From NCBI GenBank assembly GCA_947178105.1, contig CAMWXD010000031.1, forward strand, positions 1 through 47,823: a stretch of 47,823 nucleotides of DNA, given 5' to 3'. Source of the DNA: an uncultured Eubacterium sp. GTDB lineage: Bacteria; Bacillota; Clostridia; Lachnospirales; Lachnospiraceae. The notes below the pieces were generated by a model. The model was not told the origin of the DNA and searched no databases. It saw only the letters and a program-made list of their open reading frames with translations. Positions 35,715 to 43,900 of the stretch are shown one piece after another (within the stretch, counting starts at the first letter, position 1; every line of letters starts with the position of its first letter). The translations under genes were made by a program, and so were the position numbers.

Positions 35715-36710
35715 TTAATGCCCAAAATCCATTTGTGAGAGCATCTCTTCAAGCTGTTCGACACTCAGCCATTGCGTATTGGTCCCGGAGCTGTATGCAA
35801 AACCATCCTCAACTTTGGTTCCGCCCGGCAGTATCCGGTCTTCTTCCCACCAGCTATAATGCGGATATACGATATAATGCTTTTCATATTCATAAGTCAT
35901 GGCAGAATCTTCTTTTGTAACCATAACTTCATGCAGCTTTTCGCCTTCCCGGATACCGACCTCTTTTGTAGCGCATTGCGGAGCCATTGCTTTTGCCAGG
36001 TCTGTAATTTTAAAAGAAGGGATTTTGGATATAAAAGTCTCTCCGCCTTTTGCTTCGCTTAATGCCTTTATGACAAGCTGTACGCCTTCATCCAGGCTGA
36101 TCCAAAACCTTGTCATACGATAGTCTGTAATCGGAAGCACAGTACCGCCCTGATCGATAATATTTTTAAAAAACGGGATGACGGAGCCGCGGCTTCCGGC
36201 GACATTTCCATAGCGTACAATGGAAAACCGCACGTCCTTATTGCCGGCATATGCATTTGCTGCAATAAACAGCTTGTCAGAAACTAATTTTGTCCCGCCG
36301 TACAGATTGATCGGATTGACCGCCTTGTCTGTAGAAAGCGCTACGACCCGCTTTACGCCGCAGTCCAGCGCGGCATCCACGAGGTTCATAGCTCCGTTAA
36401 TATTGGTCTTTACCGCTTCCATTGGATTGTACTCGCAAGCCGGTACCTGTTTTAAGGCTGCCGCGTGGACTGCATAATCTACACCGTCCAGGGCGCGGTA
36501 CATACGCTCCCTGTCCCTGACGTCTCCGATAAAAAAACGCAGCTTTTCTTTTTGTTTTCTGAACCGATCAGCCATTTGAAATTGTTTGAATTCATCTCTG
36601 GAATAAATAATGATTTTTTTCGGTTCGTAATGTGTCAGTACATAATCTGTAAATGCATTTCCAAAAGAACCGGTACCGCCTGTTACAAGAATTGTTTTAT
36701 GATTTAACAT
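35715..36710 (-). CDS. pseB: UDP-N-acetylglucosamine 4,6-dehydratase (inverting)
   Basis: A 331-residue short-chain dehydrogenase and the first enzyme of pseudaminic acid synthesis, which dehydrates and epimerises UDP-GlcNAc at C5. The nucleotide-binding motif is VTGGTGSFGNAF. YSRDEFKQFQM and HAAALKQVPACEYNPMEAV are the strong PseB/FlaA1 signatures, and the active-site region has LSTDKAVNPINLYGGTKL with the YxxxK-type Lys. The ATG at 36710 follows AGGAGG by 11 bases. Another ATG at 36734 overlaps the maf stop as ATGA, which could give an 8-residue extension through coupling but has no ribosome site. Confidence 0.95.
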   Translation of the reverse strand: MLNHKTILVTGGTGSFGNAFTDYVLTHYEPKKIIIYSRDEFKQFQMADRFRKQKEKLRFFIGDVRDRERMYRALDGVDYAVHAAALKQVPACEYNPMEAVKTNINGAMNLVDAALDCGVKRVVALSTDKAVNPINLYGGTKLVSDKLFIAANAYAGNKDVRFSIVRYGNVAGSRGSVIPFFKNIIDQGGTVLPITDYRMTRFWISLDEGVQLVIKALSEAKGGETFISKIPSFKITDLAKAMAPQCATKEVGIREGEKLHEVMVTKEDSAMTYEYEKHYIVYPHYSWWEEDRILPGGTKVEDGFAYSSGTNTQWLSVEQLEEMLSQMDFGH

Positions 36711-36730
36711 AGATTTTTCTGCCTCCTGCA

Positions 36731-38623
36731 TCATTCTGTTATCAGTCCAGCCTTCCCAGCGGACAATCCTGTTCTACCAACTGTTTCTTTTGTAAGCCGT
36801 TCCATAATCTGCGCATATTCTTCCAGCAGTTCCATATACATTTTTCCCTGCCGCGCCAGCTCGATTCCTCCGTCTTGAATCGTATTTTTTCTTAAATACT
36901 GCCCGGATCGAATAATTTGCTCCGCTCTTGTCATGGATTCGCTCAGCAGTTCAAAGTTGGGGTTTTCTTCGATCTTTTTCCGGTTGCGTTTCACCTTCTT
37001 TAAAATTTTCACATAGGCACGTTTATCCAGGTTTCCTTTTTGGCATAGCTTGTCCAGTTGCCCGTACAGCTTTCTGCCCTCCTGCGCCAATGATACGATT
37101 GCATGAACCTGAGCAGGTGTATCCTGCAAAAAATCCATTATTTTTTCCTGTTCCTGCTCGCTAAATACCGGCTCCAGGCTGTCGATACAGGCTTTGATAT
37201 CCACTTCTTTGGTGCATTCCTGATCGATGACTTCGGCAAGCGTCATCAGCTTTGTCCCCTCGATTCTGGCGCCGCCTTCTGTGGCATTGATAAATTCCGC
37301 ATCGTGCCGTTCCTGCCACCATGTAATATATTCACCGAACCATTTGCGGTATCCGTCCAGGTTTTTTAAGGTAGGAACTTCTTCCACATAATTTCCAGGA
37401 ACTTTTAGAAAACTTTCGGTATTTTCCTGCGGCATAACCTCCTGAAACGTACCGTCCGCATGGGATTTATGATCGGTATATGCAAGATCCTGGCCGACAA
37501 AAATAATTTTACGAAACCCAAGATGACAAGCCAGAGAAAAGGCAAGTGTCGCTACAGAGCCTCCGGTTGGAAACCCTTCGATGGTTTTTCCATTAAGCTG
37601 AAATAGTTTATGGACATATTGATAGCCTTCATCATAAAAGAATTTTTTTCCGCAGTGATAGTCCATAATGGAACGTGCAGCGGTCACTTTTGTCAGCATC
37701 GGCAGATGCTTCGCCTGCTCTGTTTCCACAATTTCCAGCGGCTTAATCCCGTCGAGCGTAGCAAACAAGTCCGGCTCAATCCCTTCCCGCAAAAGAGGCT
37801 TCACCGCGGTATCGACTGCAATGATAAACGATTTGTTTTTCGCTCGTTTCAGCTCTTTGATATTTTTGTTAAGCGAAGGACCGGCAGATACAACAAACGC
37901 AGGAATATCGGATGGAATCAGGCGGAATAGCTGAAACGCCTTGTATCCGGTGGGGATGTATTTTACATTATGATAAAAATTTTCAGCCTGATAGGAGCTG
38001 AAAAACATCTTAGTACCCACATTGACATAATACCGGTCGGCATTTTTCACCAGAATATCAAGAAACCTGCTTACCTGTTCTTTGCACAGTTCTACATAAT
38101 TCGGAAGCACAAAATATTTCATAAGCGGAACCTTGTCGCCTTGCAGCATTGAGGCGGCGATTGCTTCCATGCCGTCTTCATTGATTCCTTCAACAATCAG
38201 GGCGACCGTGCGGCCTGCAAATAACGTTTCAAAATCTATTCTTTCCAGTTGCTTATAGAACACTGAAAATAGTGGCTCATACAGTAAAAGGATCGCACTG
38301 TTGTCCGCCGCTTTTGCCAATTCCTCCAAATAATGGATGTTCCCCATTCCTAATATAAATACAGGCGCATTGGAAAAGATCCTGCCTAATATGGAAATTT
38401 GGTTTTTTGGATGTGCCGACGGGTCGCGCCTTCCGGCAAGATACAGCTTTCTGCCGCATTTTTCTGCGGCCAGGATCTGTTCTCCTGTAAACGCGGTTTC
38501 TTCTGCTATGGTGAGCCCTTCTTTTTTTAACAATTCATCCTTTTTCTTTTCTATGATCGTAAGGATACCAGGAAAACGTTTTTCCAGTTGTTTAAGGTTT
38601 TTGTCTTTCAGCCTGTCCGACAT
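36731..38623 (-). CDS. Maf family flagellin glycosyltransferase (motility accessory factor)
   Basis: A 630-residue protein of the Maf/DUF115 (MptE-like) family, which transfers nonulosonic acid from its CMP form to Ser/Thr of flagellin before export. Recognised family features are FVVSAGPSLNKNIKELKRAK, SFIIAVDTAVKPLL, IEPDLFATLDG and FPTGGSVATLAFSLACHLG with IFVGQDLAYTD. A helical C-terminal part follows. The start at 38623 (MSDRLKD) has AAGGAG; the frame runs 26 residues further without a site. It overlaps the small gene upstream by 32 bases. It is the only glycosyltransferase in the window, so it is the likely user of the CMP-pseudaminic acid made by its neighbours. Confidence 0.9.
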   Translation of the reverse strand: MSDRLKDKNLKQLEKRFPGILTIIEKKKDELLKKEGLTIAEETAFTGEQILAAEKCGRKLYLAGRRDPSAHPKNQISILGRIFSNAPVFILGMGNIHYLEELAKAADNSAILLLYEPLFSVFYKQLERIDFETLFAGRTVALIVEGINEDGMEAIAASMLQGDKVPLMKYFVLPNYVELCKEQVSRFLDILVKNADRYYVNVGTKMFFSSYQAENFYHNVKYIPTGYKAFQLFRLIPSDIPAFVVSAGPSLNKNIKELKRAKNKSFIIAVDTAVKPLLREGIEPDLFATLDGIKPLEIVETEQAKHLPMLTKVTAARSIMDYHCGKKFFYDEGYQYVHKLFQLNGKTIEGFPTGGSVATLAFSLACHLGFRKIIFVGQDLAYTDHKSHADGTFQEVMPQENTESFLKVPGNYVEEVPTLKNLDGYRKWFGEYITWWQERHDAEFINATEGGARIEGTKLMTLAEVIDQECTKEVDIKACIDSLEPVFSEQEQEKIMDFLQDTPAQVHAIVSLAQEGRKLYGQLDKLCQKGNLDKRAYVKILKKVKRNRKKIEENPNFELLSESMTRAEQIIRSGQYLRKNTIQDGGIELARQGKMYMELLEEYAQIMERLTKETVGRTGLSAGKAGLITE

Positions 38624-38945
38624 AAGCGTTCTCCTTTTCCTTAAAATATTCTTCTGAAAGAAACAGCTCCAGATATCCCGAGATTCCCTGCTCCAGGGCA
38701 TCCATCATAAGCACGTTGTCATATTGCTTTAGCGCTGTTTCGATATCCTTTAATACATCGATCAAATTTTCAGTGACTTCCGGCTCAAACAGAGCCTGCT
38801 GTTCTTTCAGAAACCATAAAACAAATTCCTGCACTTTGGGAATCATGCTTTTGCTGTTCTCCACATAGTTGTTATCCCGGTGATAGGTAGCATGAAATCC
38901 CAGGAAATTAATTTCTTCATATAGTGCCTGTATCGTTTCTTCCAT
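38592..38945 (-). CDS. Small protein of unknown function between flagellin and maf
   Basis: A 117-residue, acidic, mostly helical protein (MEETIQALYEEINF, then VQEFVLWFLKEQQALFEPEV and DIETALKQYDNVLMMDAL). There is no signal peptide or membrane span. I do not recognise a named family. The gene has a good site (AAAGGAG) and overlaps the maf start by 32 bases, so it is part of the glycosylation operon. A helical protein of this size beside flagellin could be a flagellin chaperone or a Maf partner; this is only suggested by position. The longer open frame to 39194 lies inside the flagellin gene and is not used. Confidence 0.75.
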   Translation of the reverse strand: MEETIQALYEEINFLGFHATYHRDNNYVENSKSMIPKVQEFVLWFLKEQQALFEPEVTENLIDVLKDIETALKQYDNVLMMDALEQGISGYLELFLSEEYFKEKENAYVGQAERQKP

Positions 38946-38964
38946 CCGCGCTCCTTTTGGTTTG

Positions 38965-38998
38965 GAGAAAAAAACCAGCAAAAGCTGGTTTTTTTCTC
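38965..38998 (-). terminator. Strong terminator after flagellin
   Basis: A 15-bp perfect stem (GAGAAAAAAACCAGC with its complement) and a 4-base loop, with T-rich outer arms on both strands. It is 18 bases past the flagellin stop and just before the ribosome site of the next gene. It should cut most transcripts, so flagellin would be made in large excess over the downstream glycosylation enzymes unless the operon has its own promoter. Confidence 0.85.
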
Positions 38999-39015
38999 TA
39001 AAAAGATATGTTCGA

Positions 39016-40200
39016 TTACTGGAGTAAGGATAACACTCCCTGTGTTGACTGGTTAGCCTGTGCAAGCATCGACTGTCCTGCCTGTGCAAGAATATTGTTC
39101 TTGCTGTAATCAACCATCTGAGATGCCATATCTGTATCACGGATACGGGATTCTGCTGACTGTGTATTTTCGGATACGTTATCCAGGTTTGCAACGGTAT
39201 GCTCTAACCGGTTCTGCAATGCACCAAGTGCGGAACGCTGTGTAGATACAATATTGATTGCGTTCTGTACCGCTTTTAAGGTAGCGTTTGCCTTGTCATA
39301 GTCTGCTACGGTAGGCATGGTAAGGGCTACACTGTCGCCAAAGCCGCCTGCTGTTGTTCCGGTTGTTTTAGCATTGCTTAACAATTCATCCCATGAGCCA
39401 GATGCTGCCTCCATATATATAGAAGCTAATGCACTTGGACCGGCTTCCATTGCAGAATCTTTTGTATTATACTGCGTACCGCCGGATGTAAGAGTGAATT
39501 TCCCGTCTGAGGTCATTGCGATCATATCATCTTCAAACGCTTTTTTCGCTACAATACCAACAGCAGACTTGAATGCGCTCAAATTGCCATTAGCACTTTC
39601 GGAAGTATTATACGTATATTCTGCACCCATATAAGAGATTGTATTGTAAGATTTTGTTTCGGTTCCCTGAAAATATTTAAAATCTTTCAAGCCGATGGAT
39701 TTCGCATCCATTTTTCCAATGCTGATGCTGATGCTCTGATTTGCGTTTGCTCCGACCTGAAGCTTTTTATCCTGGAACGTGCCGTCTAATAATTCCTGCT
39801 TATTAAACTGCGTTGTCTCAGAAATTCTGTCTAATTCTTCTGTCAAAGCTTCCAGCTCCTGATTGATCGCGTCACGGTCAATGCTCTGGTTTGTATCATT
39901 CGCGCCCTGTACAGACAGCTCGTTCATACGCTGTAAGATCGAATGAGCTTCATTTAACGCACCTTCTGCTGTCTGGATTAAAGAAATACCGTCCTGTGCA
40001 TTGGATGACGCTTTGTTTAAGCCGCGCACCTGGCTTCTCATTTTTTCAGAAATCTTGAGGCCTGCCGCATCGTCTGCTGCACGGTTGATCTTGTAGCCAG
40101 AAGATAATTTTTCAGAAGATTTGGACTGCTGGCCAGTTGTGATTCCCAACTGACGGTTTGCGTTCATTGCTGTAAGATTGTGCTGTACTACCATTGCCAT
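39016..40200 (-). CDS. fliC: Flagellin
   Basis: A 394-residue flagellin, the filament subunit. The conserved N-terminal D0/D1 domain (VVQHNLTAMNANRQLGI, then KLSSGYKINRAADDAAGLKIS) and C-terminal D1/D0 domain (RIRDTDMASQMVDYSKNNIL, with a terminal LLQ) flank a Ser/Thr-rich central domain of about 140 residues (about 170-310). The exposed Ser/Thr positions there are candidate sites for pseudaminic acid. The ATG at 40200 follows AAGGAGG. The leader between csrA and this gene contains a hairpin and several ANGGA motifs fitting CsrA control. A strong terminator follows. Confidence 0.96.
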   Translation of the reverse strand: MAMVVQHNLTAMNANRQLGITTGQQSKSSEKLSSGYKINRAADDAAGLKISEKMRSQVRGLNKASSNAQDGISLIQTAEGALNEAHSILQRMNELSVQGANDTNQSIDRDAINQELEALTEELDRISETTQFNKQELLDGTFQDKKLQVGANANQSISISIGKMDAKSIGLKDFKYFQGTETKSYNTISYMGAEYTYNTSESANGNLSAFKSAVGIVAKKAFEDDMIAMTSDGKFTLTSGGTQYNTKDSAMEAGPSALASIYMEAASGSWDELLSNAKTTGTTAGGFGDSVALTMPTVADYDKANATLKAVQNAINIVSTQRSALGALQNRLEHTVANLDNVSENTQSAESRIRDTDMASQMVDYSKNNILAQAGQSMLAQANQSTQGVLSLLQ

Positions 40201-40208
40201 AATATTTT

Positions 40209-40287
40209 CCTCCTTGTTTTAAAAACGCCGCAATTCCGTTTGCGTGCATGTCATCTATAACAATACCGGATCCCTAGGCTAATCCGG
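40209..40287 (-). promoter_or_regulatory. Candidate CsrA-binding leader of flagellin mRNA
   Basis: On the minus strand, a hairpin (CCGGAT 40287-40282 with ATCCGG 40271-40266) presents AGGGA at its loop edge (40275-40271). ACGGA lies at 40239-40235. AAGGA (40215-40211) is part of the Shine-Dalgarno sequence AAGGAGG. CsrA recognises ANGGA motifs, preferably in loops, and in Bacillus it blocks flagellin translation by binding one upstream site and one overlapping the Shine-Dalgarno. The layout here is alike. Confidence 0.5.
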
Positions 40288-40312
40288 CACTATTATCACT
40301 GTCGGTTCCTGC

Positions 40313-40603
40313 CTATTCCTGTACCCGTTTTGCCATTCTTGCCTTTTTTCGCTCTTCCGCTAAAATGGCACGGATTTTCTCCTGTGCTTCCCTGGAAAGC
40401 TCTCTGTCCTTATAATGGGTCACTACGTTTCCAGGCTCTTCCGCCATCTTTTGTTTTTCAAATGTGGAACTCCTTGCAATATTCATGCTCCTTGGCGCAT
40501 CTACCAGGATTCGCAGATTATTGGAGCTTCCTCCGGCAAATACCAGCTTGATCTCATTTCCAATCAGCAAATATTCCCCTGGCTTTACGGTCAGTTTCAG
40601 CAT
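40313..40603 (-). CDS. csrA: CsrA family RNA-binding regulator, diverged and extended
   Basis: A 96-residue protein whose first 50 residues follow the CsrA fold: MLKLTVKPGEYLLIGNEIKL, then LRILVDAPRSMNIARSS. The conserved GEYLLIG, VDAP and the Arg corresponding to Arg44 are present. The position equal to Arg6 of E. coli CsrA is Val, and a basic, helical tail of about 45 residues (EEPGNVVTHYKDREL to RMAKRVQE) is added to the usual 60-75 residue length. The site GGGAGG precedes the ATG. It sits directly upstream of flagellin, as in other Firmicutes where CsrA represses flagellin translation and FliW counters it; no fliW is in the window. Confidence 0.85.
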   Translation of the reverse strand: MLKLTVKPGEYLLIGNEIKLVFAGGSSNNLRILVDAPRSMNIARSSTFEKQKMAEEPGNVVTHYKDRELSREAQEKIRAILAEERKKARMAKRVQE

Positions 40604-40608
40604 AATAA

Positions 40609-40642
40609 CCTCCCTGTTTCCCCGTTCATATCCAAATGAACG
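40609..40642 (-). promoter_or_regulatory. csrA leader hairpin with GGA loop and AGGGA Shine-Dalgarno
   Basis: The arms CGTTCAT (40642-40636) and ATGAACG (40629-40623) close the 6-base loop TTGGAT, which exposes GGA. The Shine-Dalgarno AGGGAGG (40615-40609) contains a second motif. This is the classical layout for CsrA repressing its own translation. It is seen in sequence; function is inferred. Confidence 0.5.
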
Positions 40643-40649
40643 ATATAGG

Positions 40650-40677
40650 ATGCAACTTTCTCTGTAAACTGTTGCAT
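40650..40677. repeat. Dyad ATGCAAC-N14-GTTGCAT, copy 1
   Basis: The arms ATGCAAC (40650-40656) and GTTGCAT (40671-40677) flank 14 bases containing CTGTAAA. The same arms with the same spacing recur at 40815-40842 inside the long palindrome, where CTGTAAA is on the other strand. The two copies flank the presumed csrA promoter region. Confidence 0.6.
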
Positions 40678-40769
40678 TTTGTTTGTAATTGCTAAAATTG
40701 CTTAAAAATACGGGAATCCCTGAACTGCTTTTACAGAAAATAGAAAAAAATTTTTTTGAAATTTAGGGT

Positions 40770-40795
40770 TAAGTATTATCTGAAAGTGCCGATAT
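40770..40795 (+). promoter_or_regulatory. Sigma-28 (SigD/FliA)-type promoter motif on the plus strand
   Basis: TAAG (40770-40773), a 14-base spacer and GCCGATAT (40788-40795), an exact match to the sigma-28 -10 consensus. It faces away from csrA and flagellin. The predicted start near 40802 coincides with the first bases of the 26-bp palindrome, so the transcript would be a short structured RNA. It may be fortuitous; the -35 differs by one base from TAAA. Confidence 0.4.
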
Positions 40796-40800
40796 TAATA

Positions 40801-40856
40801 GTGTCAAAAGAAAAATGCAACATTTTACAGAAAATGTTGCATTTTTCTTTTGACAC
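40801..40856. repeat. Perfect 26-bp palindrome with 4-base loop
   Basis: GTGTCAAAAGAAAAATGCAA plus CATTTT (40801-40826) pairs without mismatch with 40831-40856 around the loop ACAG. It contains dyad copy 2 (40815-40842). It could be the body of a small RNA, a strong bidirectional terminator or a mobile palindrome. Confidence 0.85.
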
Positions 40857-40895
40857 AAAAAAGCTATCCCACTATTGACAGTAGAGGGATAGCTT
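40857..40895 (-). terminator. Terminator of the FtsX-type transporter operon
   Basis: The arms GGGATAGCTT/AAGCTATCCC (40886-40895 and 40861-40870) form a 10-bp stem with a partly paired 15-base loop. On the minus strand they are followed by a T run (40862-40857). The element is 28 bases past the stop of the permease gene. Confidence 0.8.
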
Positions 40896-40923
40896 ACTTA
40901 TTTTAAAGCGTTCATTTAGAAGA

Positions 40924-43900
40924 TTATTCAATCGACTTAAGCGCCTCCGCCATATGAATATTTTCCAGCTTAAAATACATCAGCCCGTTCACAAGCATTG
41001 CAAACCCAAACGTAAACAACAGGCTCAGCACGTAGCTTCCCGGCGTAATCAGCGTCTTAAACGAAAGCATGTCGATCTTTACCTGGTCCATGACAAACCA
41101 GTGCAGCCATTTCCCAAGCGCCAGCCCGGCAAGAGCGCCAAGCCCTGTCAGTGCCAGGTTTTCCCGAAATACATAATCTGCGGTTTCTCTTGCATAAAAG
41201 CCAAGCACTTTGATGGTTGCGATCTCCCGCAGGCGTTCGGTGATGTTGATGTTGGTCAGGTTGTAGAGGACGATAAAGGCAAGGCTGCCGGCACATACGA
41301 TAATGAGAAGTACGATGTAGTCCATGCTTTTCATCATGGATGCGATCCGGTCGCGCATATCCTGTGTCACAGACACGGAAAGCACGTCATCCCTGTCTGC
41401 GATGACGGCAGCAGCCTCGTGAATATCTGCGCCTTCCTTTACGGTGACATAGGCGCTTTTATATTCAGGCACTGTACCAAGCTGTGCTTCATAGGTCTCG
41501 TTACAGATATAGGCATAATTGTAGACATAATTTTCACATAGTGCAGATACTTTGACGGATATGCTGTTCATATCCATATCGCGCAGGGTCACAGTGTCTC
41601 CTACGCGGATGCCAAGGGTTTCCGCTACTTTTGCCGATAAAACAGCCTCGTCTTTTGCAGGATAAGGGATTGCGGCGCCGTCTTTTGTATGCAGTTTCAG
41701 AAAATGGCTGGTTTGGGCGGTATCCTCCGGGATTTCCAGGTAGACGGATTTTGTCTTTCCGCCAAATTCCAAATCTGCGCTTTCTTCGTAATGGCAGGCA
41801 GCCTGCGCGAGTGTTTCCCCGGTTCCCTGCATCAGACTGCCAAGCTGTGTTTTTGAGATGGTTTCTGAAAACGTAATTCCAATATCGTAGATCTGTATTT
41901 CATCATACTGCATATCTGCTACGTTGGTCACAGAATCTTTGATTCCGAAGCCGGTCACAAGCAGCGCGGTACATCCGCTGATCCCCAGGACCATCATAAA
42001 AAAGCGCTTTTTATATCGGAAAATATTGCGAACCGATACTTTGTGCAAAAACTTCATCCTGCTCCAGATAAAAGTAATATTTTCCAGGAAAATCCGTTTT
42101 CCACTTTTTGGCGCTTTCGGGCGGATCAGGCTTGCCGGCACGCTGTACAGCTCATACCGGCAGGAGGCGTAGGCTGCGCCCATGGAGCATAATAGCGCTG
42201 CCAGCAGGGACAAAAATGCCATCCAGCCGTCAAAGTAATAGGTAATCTCGCCCATGCTGTACATAATGCTGTATCCCATCCAGATCACCTTTGGAAACAG
42301 CCAGGTGCCGATGATGCAGCCGAGCACTGCGCCGGCTGCTGCCGCTGAGCCGGCATAAAACAGGTATTTCCACATAATCGCGCCGTTGCCGTATCCAAGC
42401 GCTTTCAGCACGCCGATCTGCGTCCGCTGCTCTTCTACCATGCGGTTCATGGTCGTCATACAAATCAGCGCAGCTACGAGAAAAAAGAACACCGGGAATA
42501 CGTTTGCAATGCCAGCTACAATATTTGAATCGCTCTCATAACAGGCATAGCCGATGTTTGTGTTTCTGGTCAGCACATAGTAATCCGGCTGCTTTAGTTC
42601 CGCCAGCTCTGTGCGTGCGTCGTCGATCTTGCGCTGCGCGTCGGCAGTCTCTTTGTCGAAATCAGCTTTTGCCGTCTTATATTCTGTCCTGGCATCTGCA
42701 AGCTCTGCCTTTCCTTTCTCCAGATCCTGCCTGCCTTTTTTTAATTCGGACTGTGCGTCTTTAAGCTCTGCCTTTGCCTGTTCCAGCTTCTTTTTGCCGT
42801 CCGCAAGCTCTGCGCGCCCGTTTTGCAGTTTTGCTTTCCCTTGAGCGAGCGCCGCTTTGCCGTCTTGCAGCTCTTTTCGTGCAGCCTCTGTCTGTAGTTT
42901 TCCTGCTGTAAGCTCTTTTTCTGATGCGGTAAGTGTTTTTTCGTTGTCGGCAATTTCCTGCTTTGCAGCTTGTAGCTGTACTTTACCAGACTGGATTTCT
43001 TTTTTTCCGGCTTGTAGCTGTTTTTGCCCGTCCCGTACCTGCGTCAAGCCATTGCGCACTTGTACCAGCCCGTCCCGTACCTGCGTCAAACCATCGCGTA
43101 CCTGCGCAAGGCCGTCCCGCACCTGTGTCAGTCCCGCCCGCAGCTCGGCAAGGCCGTCCCGCACTTGTACCAGCCCTTGCTGTAGCTCGGCAAGTCCCGG
43201 CTGTAGCTGTGCCAGAGCGGACTGTACCTGCGCCAGAGCGTCCTGTACTTGTTTTTTTTCTTCATTGTCCAGTGATGCCATCTGTTTTTGCAGGCTTTCT
43301 TCCTGAGAGGTTAGTTGGGCTTCTTTTTCAGCCAGTTCCGTTTCCTGGCGTACAAGTTCAGATTCCTGTTTAGCCAGCTCCGTTTCCTGGCTGCTTAACT
43401 CTGTCTCTTGTTTAGCCAGTTCCGCTTCCTGTTTTGCAAGGCTTGCTTCCTGCGTTTTCAATTCAGATTCTTTTTTAAGCAGTTCCGTTTCCTGTGCGTT
43501 AAGCTTCGTTTCCTGTTTGAGCAGTTCCGTTTCCTGTGTGCGCAGCTTTGTTTCCTGTGTGTTCAGCTCTGCTTTTGCCTGCTGTAACTCAGCCTTGCCG
43601 TCGGCAAGCTTTTTCTCGTTGGATACGATTTCTCGTTCTGCCTGTAAAAGCTTTGCCTGCGCATCCTGGATTTCCTGTTCGTTTTTTCGAATCTCCTGCT
43701 CGCCTTCGGAAAGCTCCTGCTCACTGTCGGCGAGCTTTTGCTCATTGGCAGCAATCTCTTGCTCGCCTTCTTTTGCCTTGCGTTTTCCGTCGCGCAGATC
43801 CTGCTCGCCGTCTATGATTTCCTGTTCGCCTTCTGCAATCTTTTTACGCGCGTCCGCCAGTTCCTTTTGCGCATCCGCCATCTCCTGGTCTAATTCCGCC

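Noticed and set aside
40201..40330. Sigma-28 promoter directly upstream of flagellin
   Set aside because: ACCGACAG with a weak TAAA-like box was examined, but the match to GCCGATAT is poor and the spacing is wrong; flagellin may be transcribed from upstream of csrA.
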